NCBI GenBank assembly: GCA_021648045.1
Contig: JAKITM010000006.1
Coordinates: 1 to 54,636, forward strand
Length of the DNA stretch: 54,636 bases
Direction: 5' to 3'
From: Lysobacterales bacterium
Lineage (GTDB): Bacteria; Pseudomonadota; Gammaproteobacteria; Xanthomonadales; SZUA-36
Positions 8,488 through 18,447 of this stretch are shown here, piece by piece (within the stretch, counting starts at the first letter, position 1; every line of letters starts with the position of its first letter). The position numbers and the translations under genes were made by a program. The notes beneath the pieces were generated by a model, which was not told the origin of the DNA, did not search any database, and was given only the letters and a program-made list of their open reading frames with translations.

Positions 8488-10119
8488 ATGCGCGGACTGA
8501 TGATGGACACCCAGCTTACGATTACCGGCATCATGCGGCATGCGGAATTGAATTACCCGGATACCGAAGTCGTCTCAGTCACCGCAGACAATCCGCTTCA
8601 CCGCTACACTTATAAAGACTGGTTCCGGCGCAGCCGACAGCTTGCCAATGCACTTAAAAAACTGGGGGCTGTTGAAGATGATTGCATTGCCACCCTGGCA
8701 TGGAACGACTACCGGCATTTGGAGTTGTATTACGCTACCTCTTGCAGCGGCATGATCTGCCACACAATTAACCCACGCTTATTTCCTGAACAAGTGGCCT
8801 ATATTGTTAATCACGCAGAAGATAAATTTGTCTTTGTAGACCTGCTGGTTTATAAACTGATGGAAGCCTTGCACACAAATTTACCCAGCGTTAAAGGCTA
8901 TATCATCTTAACCGATGCTGAACACATGCCAGAAACCAGCCTGCCAAATGTGTACTGTTATGAAGACTTAATTGCAGCAGAATCCGACCAGTTCGAGTGG
9001 CCGGATTTGGATGAAAATACAGCCTGTGTACTTTGTTACACTTCCGGTACAACCGGCAACCCCAAAGGCGTGCTCTACAGCCATCGTTCTGCGGTCTTGC
9101 ATGCCTATGCAGGCTCGCTACCCAGTGTTTTGAATCTGAAAACTGCAGATGTATTGTTGCCTATTGTGCCAATGTTCCATGTTAATGCCTGGGGACTACC
9201 CTATGCCGCTCCGATTAATGGTTGCAAGCTGGTGATGCCCGGACCGAAGATGGCCGATGGCGAAACCCTACACTTCCTCCTAAATAGCGAAAAGGTTACT
9301 TTTTCAGCCGGTGTACCCACGGTTTGGTTGGCATTACTTGACTACCTGGATAAGGAAAATAAAAGCCTAGATACCCTGCGCCGCCTTACAGTAGGAGGCG
9401 CCGCCTGTCCGCTATCAATTATCGAGCGTTTCAGAGATGACTATGATGTTGAGGTCATGCAAGGCTGGGGAATGACCGAAATGAGCCCCCTCGGAACATT
9501 ATTCAGCCTTAAAGCTGGAATGGAAGACCTGAGTAAGGATGAAAAAGCTCAACTGCAACTAAAACAAGGCCGCGGAGTATTTGGCTGTGAAATGAAAATT
9601 GTAGATGAAGATAATAATGAACTACCTTGGGATGGGGTTGCTTTTGGTGCACTTAAGGTTCGCGGCCCGTGGGTATGTTCAGCCTATTTCAAAGCAGACA
9701 ATACCGACTCTCACGATGCCGATGGTTGGTTTGATACCGGTGATGTAGCTAATATTGATGCTCAAGGCTATATGCAAATTACCGACCGAACCAAGGATGT
9801 GATTAAATCCGGCGGCGAGTGGATATCATCAATTGAGTTGGAGAATATCGCTGTTGACCACCCCGATGTTACAGAAACTGCAGTTATCGGTCGTTACCAT
9901 CCAAAATGGACTGAACGCCCCTTATTAATCGTTATTTCACATGCCGATAGCGAATTAAATAAAGCTGATATCCTGAAGTGGTTTGATGGCAAAGTCGCTA
10001 CTTGGATGATTCCGAATGATGTTGTTTTTGTGGATGAATTACCACATACCGCAACTGGGAAATTGAACAAGCTCAGCCTCAGGGATCAGTTTAAAGATTA
10101 CCAGTTCCCGGATGCTTAA
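8488..10119 (+). CDS. Fatty-acyl-CoA synthetase (AlkK/DmdB-like AMP-binding ligase)
   Basis: A 543-residue member of the ANL superfamily that activates a carboxylic acid with ATP to an acyl-AMP and then a CoA thioester. Motif A3 is YTSGTTGNPKG (about 183-193), A5 is QGWGMTEMSPLG, A8 is GWFDTGDVANIDAQGY, and the C-terminal catalytic Lys is in PHTATGKLNK. The N-terminus MRGLMMDTQLTI is characteristic of medium/long-chain acyl-CoA ligases of the AlkK group and of DmdB (methylmercaptopropionate-CoA ligase), which are close relatives, so chain length and substrate are open. AGGAG lies 7 nt upstream of the ATG. It stands alone, convergent with metF. Confidence 0.9.
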   Translation: MRGLMMDTQLTITGIMRHAELNYPDTEVVSVTADNPLHRYTYKDWFRRSRQLANALKKLGAVEDDCIATLAWNDYRHLELYYATSCSGMICHTINPRLFPEQVAYIVNHAEDKFVFVDLLVYKLMEALHTNLPSVKGYIILTDAEHMPETSLPNVYCYEDLIAAESDQFEWPDLDENTACVLCYTSGTTGNPKGVLYSHRSAVLHAYAGSLPSVLNLKTADVLLPIVPMFHVNAWGLPYAAPINGCKLVMPGPKMADGETLHFLLNSEKVTFSAGVPTVWLALLDYLDKENKSLDTLRRLTVGGAACPLSIIERFRDDYDVEVMQGWGMTEMSPLGTLFSLKAGMEDLSKDEKAQLQLKQGRGVFGCEMKIVDEDNNELPWDGVAFGALKVRGPWVCSAYFKADNTDSHDADGWFDTGDVANIDAQGYMQITDRTKDVIKSGGEWISSIELENIAVDHPDVTETAVIGRYHPKWTERPLLIVISHADSELNKADILKWFDGKVATWMIPNDVVFVDELPHTATGKLNKLSLRDQFKDYQFPDA

Positions 10120-10155
10120 AAATAAATTTCAAAATTTAACCGAGCAATAATAGTT

Positions 10156-11106
10156 CTAACGAGCACCAAAGCTACTGCGACCGGAAACCAGTTGCAGGGG
10201 ACTGCGTAATGCCGTTGGTTTAGGCAGGTACTCTACCCGGCTACCTAGTTGACGACATACAGAAAAACTTAAATCCGTCTGGTTCAAAGTATAGAAATGA
10301 AAGGCATCTATGCCTTCCTGAATCAATTGCTCACACATCAGCGCACTTTGTTCAACTGCCAGATGATATTGCCCATGCGGATCATCTTTCAGGCTGCTGA
10401 AGCGCTCTACCAATTTAGGCGGCAAGCTTGCGCCACAACGCGAGCCGAAGGCTTGTACCCGGTCGATGTTATGAATAGGCAGAATACCCGGAACAATTGA
10501 CTTGGTAATGCCAGCTTTATCAGCACGATCACGAAAGCGTAAAAATACCTCCGGATCAAAGAAAAACTGAGTAATGGCGCGATTAGCCCCAGCGTCCAGC
10601 TTACGCTTTAGATATTCAATATCTGCTGTTTCCGATAGCGCCAACGGATGTGTTTCTGGATAAGCGGCTACGGATATATCAAAATCGTCTATTTTCAACA
10701 AACCCTCAACCAAGTCCACTGCACCATCATATTCATTGCTGGGTGTTTCGCCATCCCGTGCATCACCCCGCAGGGCAACAATGCGCTTGATACCGTTATC
10801 ACGGAAAAAGCGCGCCACATCATCCACTGCCTCACGGGTTTCTCCGGCACAGGTTAAATGCCCCGCTGTTGGAATTTTAGATTCTTTAGCAACCGCTGCA
10901 ATAGTGTCGAGGCTTAACTGGCGGTCGGCTTCAGTTGAACGATAAGTCACAGTGAAAAATGTCGGGTTCAATAGTTCTAGCTGCCCAACCGTCCGCCACA
11001 AACGCCGCTCCATGGTTTTCGACTTGGGCGGAAAGTATTCAAATGAAATCTTCAGCCGGTCCCCGAGCCGTTTACCTTTGTATTTTGAAACCAGTTTATC
11101 CATCAT
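10156..11106 (-). CDS. metF: Methylenetetrahydrofolate reductase
   Basis: A 316-residue protein, slightly longer than E. coli MetF (296). It reduces 5,10-methylene-THF to 5-methyl-THF using FAD, feeding methionine synthase. The family N-terminus ISFEYFPPKS includes the catalytic Glu of the FEFFPPK-type motif. Also visible are FFTVTYRSTEADR, TAGHLTCAG, RIVALRGDARDGE and AITQFFFDPEVFLRF, all standard MTHFR blocks. It is transcribed divergently from metH across a spacer of about 116 bp holding a palindromic candidate operator, so the two genes are probably co-regulated by methionine status. The C-terminal tail beyond the barrel (about 20 residues, Ser/Arg-rich) is unusual but short. Confidence 0.95.
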   Translation of the reverse strand: MMDKLVSKYKGKRLGDRLKISFEYFPPKSKTMERRLWRTVGQLELLNPTFFTVTYRSTEADRQLSLDTIAAVAKESKIPTAGHLTCAGETREAVDDVARFFRDNGIKRIVALRGDARDGETPSNEYDGAVDLVEGLLKIDDFDISVAAYPETHPLALSETADIEYLKRKLDAGANRAITQFFFDPEVFLRFRDRADKAGITKSIVPGILPIHNIDRVQAFGSRCGASLPPKLVERFSSLKDDPHGQYHLAVEQSALMCEQLIQEGIDAFHFYTLNQTDLSFSVCRQLGSRVEYLPKPTALRSPLQLVSGRSSFGAR

Positions 11107-11136
11107 TTATCCAAGAGCCGGTATATTACATATCTC

Positions 11137-11158
11137 TATATCTTTATAAGAAGATATA
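11137..11158. promoter_or_regulatory. Palindromic candidate operator in the metF/metH spacer
   Basis: TATATCTT-TATAAG-AAGATATA is a perfect 8-bp inverted repeat with a 6-bp centre, midway between the divergent metF and metH genes. A further half-site (ATATCT) lies 7-8 bp to the left. In proteobacteria without MetJ, methionine genes are known to be controlled by ArsR-family regulators SahR or SamR binding AT-rich palindromes; assignment to one of these is inference. No regulator gene is in the window. Confidence 0.5.
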
Positions 11159-11222
11159 TTATAAACTTTACTCTCAAAATACAACCATAATTAGCATAAA
11201 TATAAAAATGAGATCGAAAAGC

Positions 11223-14200
11223 ATGGCAACAACCGAGCAATTATTGGTAGCAATCAAGCAACGAATTTTGATGCTGGATGGCGCAATGGGGACTATGATT
11301 CAGCGCTTAGGACTTACCGAGGAAGGTTTTCGCGGTGATCGTTTTGCTGATCATTCGCATGACTTAAAGGGTAATAATGACCTGCTTTGCCTGACCCAAC
11401 CAGAGGCTATAACAAAGATCCACGCACAATATCTGGCGGCCGGCGCCGATATAATCGAAACCAATACTTTTAATGGTACTAGCATTGCCCAAGCTGACTA
11501 TGGACTGGAAAGCCTAGCCGAAGAGCTGAATCGCGCCGCCGCAAAACTTGCGAGAACTGCGGTAGATGCTGCCATTGCAGAGGATGGTAAAGCCCGTTGG
11601 GTAGCCGGTATTCTTGGACCAACCAACCGTACCGCCAGCCTCTCGCCTGATGTCAATGACCCGGGAATGCGCAATGTAAGCTTTGATGAGCTGGTAACGG
11701 CCTACACAGAATCAGCCCGTGGCCTGATTGCCGGTGGTGCTGATATCCTGATGATCGAAACCGTGTTTGATAGCTTAAATGCTAAAGCGGCTATTTTTGC
11801 GCTGGAAAAACTGTTCGAAGAAAAAGCCCAGCGTTGGCCGGTAATGATTTCAGTAACAATTTCTGATGCATCCGGCCGCACCCTCTCCGGACAAACGGTA
11901 GAAGCCTTCTGGAATGGCTTGCAACATGCCAAGCCAATTTCGATTGGTCTGAATTGTGCACTCGGACCCAAAGAATTACGCCCCTGGTTAGCTGAGCTAT
12001 CTCGAATTGCCGACTGCCCAGTTAGCGCACACCCGAATGCCGGCTTACCTAACCCCTTTGGTGAGTATGACGAAACCCCGGAAAACATGGCGATTGATAT
12101 TGCCGAATGGGCTGATAGTGGTTTGCTCAACATTGCTGGCGGCTGTTGTGGCACTACGCCGAAACATATTCGCGCTATTGCGGATGCAGTTGCCGCTAAA
12201 GCACCGCGAGAAATACCTAAAATAGCCCCGGCTTGCCGACTCAGCGGTATGGAAGCTTTTAATATCACCGCTGAATCGTTATTCGTTAATGTCGGTGAAA
12301 GAACCAATGTGACCGGTTCAGCCCGGTTTAAACGCCTAATTACAGATGGTCTATTCGATGAAGCACTCGAGGTTGCCCGTGATCAGGTCGACAATGGCGC
12401 TCAAATTATCGATATCAATATGGATGAGGGTTTGCTGGATTCTAAACAGGCAATGGTTACCTTCCTAAACCTCATCGCTGCCGAACCCGATATCGCCAGA
12501 GTGCCAATTATGATCGATGCCAGCTCATGGGATGTTATTGAAGCCGGTCTAAAATGCATCCAAGGTAAAGGCATAGCCAATTCTGTTAGCCTTAAAGATG
12601 GCGAAGAATTATTCCTGAAACGAGCTTCTCTAGCAAAGCAATATGGCGCCGCCATTGTAGTTATGGCTTTCGATGAAGACGGCCAAGCAGACAATCTGGA
12701 GCGGCGTATAAGTATTTGTAAACGCGCCTGGAATTTATTAATCAACAAGATTAACTTTAACCCCTATGATATTGTTTTTGATCCGAATATATTCGCAATT
12801 GCAACAGGTTTACCAGAGCATAACGAATACGGTCAAGATTTTATCGAAGCTGCAAGCTGGATTAAAAAGAACCTGCAGGGCGCACTAATATCGGGCGGTG
12901 TATCGAATGTATCTTTTTCCTTCCGCGGTAATAATTCCGTACGAGAAGCCATACATGCAGTGTTCCTTTACCACGCGATTAAAGCCGGTTTGGATATGGG
13001 TATAGTCAACGCTGGGCAACTGGCTGTTTATGACGATATCGATGCAGAACTACGCCAGGCAATAGAAGATGTCATTTTCAACCGCACACAAGATGCGACA
13101 GAAAATATGATCAAACAGGCCACCCTCCACAGTGGCGAATCAGCAAAACAGGAAAGCAACAAACTCGCCTGGCGAGAGCTGCCGCTGGAAGAACGCCTGC
13201 ACCACAGCCTAGTACACGGTATCAACCAATTCATTGAGGAAGACACTGCCGCCATCCTGGAGTTACTGGGCAGCCCTATTCGGGTGATTGAGGACCCGTT
13301 AATGGATGGTATGAACATTGTTGGTGACCGCTTTGGTGCCGGTAAGATGTTTTTGCCCCAAGTGGTTAAGTCTGCACGGGTAATGAAACAGGCCACCGCT
13401 TACTTGCAGCCTTTCCTAGAGGCTGAAAAAGATGGAAAATTGCAATCTGCCGGAAAAATCGTGATGGCCACCGTCAAAGGCGATGTTCATGACATCGGCA
13501 AAAACATCGCCGGTGTGGTGCTGCAATGTAATGGCTATGAAATCATTGATCTGGGCGTGATGGTCCCGGCTGAAACCATTATCCAAACAGCTATTGATGA
13601 AAACGCGGATATCATCGGTTTATCCGGGTTAATTACCCCATCACTAGAAGAAATGTCCTCACTGGCCGGAGAAATGAAACGCCGAGGCCTGAAAATCCCA
13701 CTGATAATAGGCGGTGCAACCACATCTAAGATGCATACTGCGGTCAAGATCGCCTGCGAATATGATTTTCCCGTAGTCTATGCCCCGGATGCCTCTCGCG
13801 CAGTTGGTTTGGTATCCCGCTTATTATCGACCGAACAACAAGCTGAATTTATTCAAAAAAACCTTGATGAACAGGCCGACTACCGCCAACGCTATGCACT
13901 GACAGCCGGACGGCGTAAGTTACTGGATATTGATACCGCCAGAGCCAATGCCTTTAAAGCCGACTGGCAAAACTATAGCCCGCCGCGCCCGGCGATTGAA
14001 GGCGTCCAGGTAATTAACAACCAACCCCTACAGAAACTCATCGACTATATTGACTGGACTCCCTTTTTCATTACCTGGGGCCTTAAAGGCAAATTCCCGG
14101 CAATTTTAGACAACCCCACTATTGGCAAACATGCACAAGAACTGTATACCGATGCGCGTAAAATGATTGATGAATTCATCCAAGATGGCAGTGTGACAGC

Positions 14201-14882
14201 CGCCGCCGTCTGGGGCATTTTCCCCGCCCACAGCAATGGTGATGATATCCAGATTACCGATAAAGACGACCAGCCGCTTGAAGTTATCTATGGTCTTCGC
14301 CAACAAACCCCGCAGCGCGATGAAAGAGCAAACTATAGCCTCTGTGATTTTATTGCCGCAGAAGCAGGCCCGGATGACTGGGTGGGCGCTTTTGCGGTCA
14401 CCGCCAGCCTGGGCTTAGATAAAATCACCGCCGCCGCTAAAGCCGATCACGATGACTACCGTGGAATTATGGCCAAAGCCATAGCCGACCGATTGGCCGA
14501 AGCCTTTGCAGAAATGCTGCACGAAAAAGTCCGTCGGCAAACTTGGGGCTACGCCCGCCACGAACAACTAGAAAACAACGAACTGATTAAAGAAAAATAT
14601 CGCGGCATTCGTCCAGCCCCCGGTTACCCGGCCTGCCCCGACCACACACCAAAAGATGCACTTTGGCGCTTACTCAATGTAGAAGAAAATATTGCTGTAG
14701 AACTCACCGAATCAAAAGCCATGTGGCCATCAGCCTCGGTCAGCGGCTGGTACTTTTCACACCCGGAGTCAAAGTATTTTAATGTGGGTAAAATCGGCGA
14801 TGATCAGCTCACAGACCAAGCCAAACGCCGTGGTATGGATAAACAGGCACTGGCCAAATGGCTGGCGAGTAATCTGACATAA
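11223..14882 (+). CDS. metH: Cobalamin-dependent methionine synthase
   Basis: A 1219-residue protein (E. coli 1227) that transfers the methyl group of 5-methyl-THF to homocysteine. All four modules are present in order: the homocysteine domain with zinc ligands Cys245 and Cys308/Cys309 (GGCCGTTP); the pterin-binding domain (NVGERTNVTGSARF onward); the cap and cobalamin domain with DVHDIGKN (His756 as the lower axial cobalt ligand); and the AdoMet-binding reactivation domain (RPAPGYPACPDHTPK, SVSGWYFSHPES). The start at 11223 is chosen because homology begins directly after it; the frame stays open back to 10959 across the metF promoter region. The AdoMet-domain sequence 14697-14776 has a decayed copy at 18448-18527. 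Confidence 0.97.
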   Translation: MATTEQLLVAIKQRILMLDGAMGTMIQRLGLTEEGFRGDRFADHSHDLKGNNDLLCLTQPEAITKIHAQYLAAGADIIETNTFNGTSIAQADYGLESLAEELNRAAAKLARTAVDAAIAEDGKARWVAGILGPTNRTASLSPDVNDPGMRNVSFDELVTAYTESARGLIAGGADILMIETVFDSLNAKAAIFALEKLFEEKAQRWPVMISVTISDASGRTLSGQTVEAFWNGLQHAKPISIGLNCALGPKELRPWLAELSRIADCPVSAHPNAGLPNPFGEYDETPENMAIDIAEWADSGLLNIAGGCCGTTPKHIRAIADAVAAKAPREIPKIAPACRLSGMEAFNITAESLFVNVGERTNVTGSARFKRLITDGLFDEALEVARDQVDNGAQIIDINMDEGLLDSKQAMVTFLNLIAAEPDIARVPIMIDASSWDVIEAGLKCIQGKGIANSVSLKDGEELFLKRASLAKQYGAAIVVMAFDEDGQADNLERRISICKRAWNLLINKINFNPYDIVFDPNIFAIATGLPEHNEYGQDFIEAASWIKKNLQGALISGGVSNVSFSFRGNNSVREAIHAVFLYHAIKAGLDMGIVNAGQLAVYDDIDAELRQAIEDVIFNRTQDATENMIKQATLHSGESAKQESNKLAWRELPLEERLHHSLVHGINQFIEEDTAAILELLGSPIRVIEDPLMDGMNIVGDRFGAGKMFLPQVVKSARVMKQATAYLQPFLEAEKDGKLQSAGKIVMATVKGDVHDIGKNIAGVVLQCNGYEIIDLGVMVPAETIIQTAIDENADIIGLSGLITPSLEEMSSLAGEMKRRGLKIPLIIGGATTSKMHTAVKIACEYDFPVVYAPDASRAVGLVSRLLSTEQQAEFIQKNLDEQADYRQRYALTAGRRKLLDIDTARANAFKADWQNYSPPRPAIEGVQVINNQPLQKLIDYIDWTPFFITWGLKGKFPAILDNPTIGKHAQELYTDARKMIDEFIQDGSVTAAAVWGIFPAHSNGDDIQITDKDDQPLEVIYGLRQQTPQRDERANYSLCDFIAAEAGPDDWVGAFAVTASLGLDKITAAAKADHDDYRGIMAKAIADRLAEAFAEMLHEKVRRQTWGYARHEQLENNELIKEKYRGIRPAPGYPACPDHTPKDALWRLLNVEENIAVELTESKAMWPSASVSGWYFSHPESKYFNVGKIGDDQLTDQAKRRGMDKQALAKWLASNLT

Positions 14883-15215
14883 GCTACTTACAGGCTTGCC
14901 GACACTTTTTTAGGCTCTACTCCCCTCCCGCTAAAACGCTCAATAAATAGCTGTCCATGTGCAATATGTGGAGGGACCCATGCACTTATTGAGTAAATTC
15001 GGAAACATATTGGACTTTTATTCGCTAGATAGGGTATCCTTTAGAACAAGAGTATTTTACTAACCACCCCCTGCACTTTGGATGCACTTTAGAGTTTAAT
15101 CCAGGCTCTAGATAGAAGCGTAAGATATACCGCATACTATGGTGCATTCACAATACAGGACTTAGGGCCCTCCTGTAGAGCTTAAAGTAGCTAATTGTAA
15201 AGATTAAGGTACATC
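14883..15215. other. Gene-free spacer with hairpins between metH and DUF1800 gene
   Basis: There is no credible ORF here. Two inverted repeats are visible: CTCAATAA (14939-14946) pairing with TTATTGAG (14986-14993), and TACAGGA (15154-15160) pairing with TCCTGTA (15171-15177). Neither is followed by a clear T-tract. The spacer probably holds the promoter of the DUF1800/DUF1501 operon, but no convincing -35/-10 pair stands out. It also marks the left boundary of the segment bracketed by metH sequences. Confidence 0.5.
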
Positions 15216-17024
15216 ATGAATATATACCCCAAAAAGTATTACCCTGATGCGGTCAAGAAAGTCGCTTCTGCATCAGTCAGACCGGCCCATTTAAAAAAAC
15301 CAATACTAAAAAACCCAATACCTTCTAAAAACCAAGCGAAGAAATCAACTAGAGCTACTGTTAAAACCCTGTCACAATTAAATGGCACGGTTCCGTTACC
15401 AAACATGATCCATAGGGTTTTAAGCAAAATGGCCTATGGTAGCAGCGCGACTGATGTAGATTATATTCAGGCATTACCGGGAGCAACTGATCAAGATAAG
15501 TTATTGGTTTATATTGATGAGCAACTTAATCCAGAAACAATAGATGACAGCCTTACCGAAGCTATATTAAACAATGCTGCGTATACCACTTTAAACAAAA
15601 CCCGGATACAACTCTACCAGGAGCATTTTCGCAGACCAGATGGTATAGCTATCCCCTGGGAAACACATATTCTGCCTGGAAGAGAAACTTATTACGCCAC
15701 CTTTGTTCGGGGTATAAATAGCAAGCGACAATTATTTGAGACCTTAAGCGATTTCTGGCACAACCACTTCAATGTTTATATTGGTACCGATGGAGTACCA
15801 GCAATGTTTGGCAATTATGATAGAAATGTCATCCGTGCCAATGCCTTGGGAAATTTTCGGCAAATGCTGCATGCCGTAACTCAATCAACTTGCATGTTAA
15901 CTTATCTGGATAATGGGGTGAATAGGTTAAACGCCCCCAATGAAAATTATGCTCGGGAAATTCTTGAACTACACACCATTAGCGCAAAAAATTACTTTGG
16001 CCATACGCCCTGGGCTGATGTACCTGTTGATGCTGAAGGCAGGCGTATTGGCTATGTCGAGGAGGATGTTCTTGAATTGGCAAGGGCTCTAACTGGCTGG
16101 TCGTTTAGTGGTGCTAATTGGTGGGATTACCAAAATGGTAATATTGCAACAGGTGAGTTTTTATATAGGGATGCATGGCACGATAAGGGCGTTAAGCGAG
16201 TAATGGGGAACAACTACAGTTATGCTGCTGGCAACCCTATGAAAGATGTTAACGACATTCTTGATATGCTGGCCGAGCACCCCGCAACCGCAGAATTTCT
16301 TGCCATAAAATTATGCAAACGATTTATCAGTGATAACCCACCTCAAGAGATTATTGACCAAGTTAAGGACTCTTTGCATGCAAACTGGCAAGCAGATGAT
16401 CAAATAAAACTGGCCATGGAAGTGTTACTCAAATCACCTGGATTTTTAAATACTTGGGCAGAAAAAATAAAGCGCCCCTTTGAGAGGGCCGTCTCTTCCA
16501 TGAGACAGCTTGGGTATTCATTTGATTTTGATCCCGAGAACTCACTTTCAAACAGCCATTACTGGACATTTCGAAACTCTGGCCAAAGCCCCTTTCAATG
16601 GACCTCGCCTAATGGCTATCCAGACGCAAAACAGGACTGGCTAGGAGCATCAAGCACCATGTCAACCTGGAGGTTTGTACAGTGGGTCTCTCGCCTTAGA
16701 GCCACCCCAATTGCCCCGGACCCTGGAATACCTTACAACACAGTTCTAGCTCAGACCTTGGCGCAATTCCCAAACCCCAATAACATCACAGCTAATAACA
16801 TCGTCAATTTTTGGTACGAAAAAGCTTGTGGCGTAGCCCCGGATACCAATACTCAGGACCGACTGGCAAACTTCATGTCATTTAACCATGTTGATACCCA
16901 AACTGGTACTAATCGCGACACACCAATTGATTTAAACACAAATAATTGGCCAGCCTACAATGAAGATAGGCTATATGCAGTAGTAAGTACTATTTTGCTA
17001 ACAACCGAATTCAATTACCGCTGA
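15216..17024 (+). CDS. DUF1800 family protein
   Basis: A 602-residue protein recognised as DUF1800 by the diagnostic FWHNHFNV motif (about residues 179-186), by NENYAREILELHT (about 242-254) and by LARALTGWSF. The N-terminal 55 residues are Lys/Pro-rich with no hydrophobic signal segment, which is odd for a family that usually carries Tat or Sec signals. The biochemical role of DUF1800 is unknown; it is nearly always encoded just upstream of a DUF1501 protein, as here (13 bp gap), and the pair is thought to work in the envelope. The ATG is preceded by AAGG. Wording of the DNA looks more AT-rich than metH, in line with transfer, but I have not measured it. Confidence 0.88.
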   Translation: MNIYPKKYYPDAVKKVASASVRPAHLKKPILKNPIPSKNQAKKSTRATVKTLSQLNGTVPLPNMIHRVLSKMAYGSSATDVDYIQALPGATDQDKLLVYIDEQLNPETIDDSLTEAILNNAAYTTLNKTRIQLYQEHFRRPDGIAIPWETHILPGRETYYATFVRGINSKRQLFETLSDFWHNHFNVYIGTDGVPAMFGNYDRNVIRANALGNFRQMLHAVTQSTCMLTYLDNGVNRLNAPNENYAREILELHTISAKNYFGHTPWADVPVDAEGRRIGYVEEDVLELARALTGWSFSGANWWDYQNGNIATGEFLYRDAWHDKGVKRVMGNNYSYAAGNPMKDVNDILDMLAEHPATAEFLAIKLCKRFISDNPPQEIIDQVKDSLHANWQADDQIKLAMEVLLKSPGFLNTWAEKIKRPFERAVSSMRQLGYSFDFDPENSLSNSHYWTFRNSGQSPFQWTSPNGYPDAKQDWLGASSTMSTWRFVQWVSRLRATPIAPDPGIPYNTVLAQTLAQFPNPNNITANNIVNFWYEKACGVAPDTNTQDRLANFMSFNHVDTQTGTNRDTPIDLNTNNWPAYNEDRLYAVVSTILLTTEFNYR

Positions 17025-17037
17025 CCTGGGTGCCAAC

Positions 17038-18363
17038 ATGAAACAATTTAGTAGAAGAAAGTTTTTGAAGGGTTCTGGACTTGTTACGCTTGCAGGTCTT
17101 GGTGGGATGCAACTGGGCTTCGGCGGTTTAAATGCCTATGCCGCGACCAATACTAAAGATTTACTGGTCTATGTATTCTTAAATGGCGGCATGGATGGCC
17201 TGCACATGGTGCCCCCACGGTCAGGCCCCGATTATACTGAATACTCCACGGTGCTTAGACCTAACTTACATATTAACAATTCAGAGTCTCTGCCCCTAAA
17301 TGGGTCCAGCCTGTTCGGTTTACACCCTTCCGCCACTGCCATGGCAAATCTGTTTAATCAAAACAAAATGGCTATTATTCACGCAACGGGGCTATCTGAG
17401 CCAAATCGAAGCCATTTTGTAGCCACCGCACTGATGGAACTGGGGCTTCAAGGACAAATCTCGAGCATTGGCACAGGCTGGCTAAGCCGGTATTTTTCTT
17501 CATCATTAAATAGCCCTGCCGATGCACTGATTCCCACTTTAGTACCATCATACAATAGCCCTGATGCAGTTTTAGGTGACCCAGCAGCGCTGGTAATGGG
17601 CAGCCCAAATCAGTTCAGCCTAGACCGAGGCTTTTGGGGCTGGGGAGATGAAATGCAAATGGTGCTCGGAGAGCTAAACCAGAACCCGGACACACTAGAA
17701 AAAGTCGCATCCAATCAAGCATTATCGGCTTCAGCTATAGTACAAGGAATAGACTGGGATGGTTATGTTCCAGGGAATTCTGCAGTTTACCCAGGTGGTA
17801 GCTTTGGTGACCAGCTGAGAACTACGGCGCAACTCTACAAAGAAAATGTTGGACTGGGAGTTGCATATATTCCGTATGGCGGCTGGGACACACATACCAA
17901 CCAAGGTACGGGAACCACAGGTATTTTTGCAAATTTAACCCTTGGTTTATCTGAAGGTCTTAATGCCCTGTACCAGGATTTAAGCGCCACTCATGGCAAT
18001 AGCTTCACCATCATAGTGCAAAGTGAGTTTGGTAGAAGAGCTTATCAAAACGGCGCTAACAGCACCGACCATGGCTATGGTAACCCCATGTTTGTTATTG
18101 GTGACAGTGTCAATGGCGGCTTCCACGGTCAGTTCCCTGGCTTATTGCCCAACCAATTGCTCGTAGGCCAAGATCTGAATGCAACTGTTGATTATAGAGA
18201 TGTGGTCAGTGAAGTTCTATTAAAGCGTTTACATAACCGATTTCTGGGCCATATTTTCTCTGGTTATACCAACTACACAGAGTTAGGCGTGATTGCTGGA
18301 ACAGGACTCTCACCAGTATTCGACTTTGATTACAACACTCTTTTTAAATCCGGGTTTGAATAA
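17038..18363 (+). CDS. DUF1501 family protein with Tat signal
   Basis: A 441-residue protein with a twin-arginine signal peptide, FSRRKFLKGSGLVTLAGLGG, implying export of a folded and possibly cofactor-bearing protein. Family blocks are visible: LVYVFLNGGMDGLHMVPP, NRSHFVATALMELG, GGWDTHTNQG (about 281-290) and SEFGRRAYQNG...STDHGYGNPM. DUF1501 proteins belong near the sulfatase/alkaline-phosphatase-like fold by predicted structure, and the DHGYG motif would fit a metal site. Function is unknown. The gene is paired with the DUF1800 gene and is the last of this two-gene unit. The decayed metH copy begins 85 bp after the stop. Confidence 0.9.
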   Translation: MKQFSRRKFLKGSGLVTLAGLGGMQLGFGGLNAYAATNTKDLLVYVFLNGGMDGLHMVPPRSGPDYTEYSTVLRPNLHINNSESLPLNGSSLFGLHPSATAMANLFNQNKMAIIHATGLSEPNRSHFVATALMELGLQGQISSIGTGWLSRYFSSSLNSPADALIPTLVPSYNSPDAVLGDPAALVMGSPNQFSLDRGFWGWGDEMQMVLGELNQNPDTLEKVASNQALSASAIVQGIDWDGYVPGNSAVYPGGSFGDQLRTTAQLYKENVGLGVAYIPYGGWDTHTNQGTGTTGIFANLTLGLSEGLNALYQDLSATHGNSFTIIVQSEFGRRAYQNGANSTDHGYGNPMFVIGDSVNGGFHGQFPGLLPNQLLVGQDLNATVDYRDVVSEVLLKRLHNRFLGHIFSGYTNYTELGVIAGTGLSPVFDFDYNTLFKSGFE

Positions 18364-18407
18364 GTTATAAACTGCATCACTAAGGCTCTGTTAGCTTCAT
18401 TGTCGCC

Positions 18408-18427
18408 ATGCCGGCAAAGCCCGGCAT
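18408..18427. repeat. Intergenic hairpin after DUF1501 gene
   Basis: ATGCCGG-CAAAGC-CCGGCAT is a perfect 7-bp inverted repeat 45 bp after the DUF1501 stop. No T-run follows, so it is a weak terminator candidate. GC-rich GCCGG hairpins of this kind also occur at 29331-29345 and are common REP-like sequence. Confidence 0.5.
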
Positions 18428-18447
18428 CGTACAAACAAGTCTTTGGT

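Noticed and set aside
11107..11222. SAM riboswitch between metF and metH
   Set aside because: The spacer is only about 116 bp, AT-rich, and shows a simple palindrome but none of the multi-helix structure of a SAM riboswitch.
10959..11222. 88-residue N-terminal extension of MetH
   Set aside because: It runs through the metF 5' end and the shared promoter, and MetH homology starts at 11223.
11702..12307. 201-codon minus-strand ORF inside metH
   Set aside because: It lies wholly antisense to conserved metH sequence, reads as Ser/Ala-rich without family features and lacks an RBS; it is a shadow.
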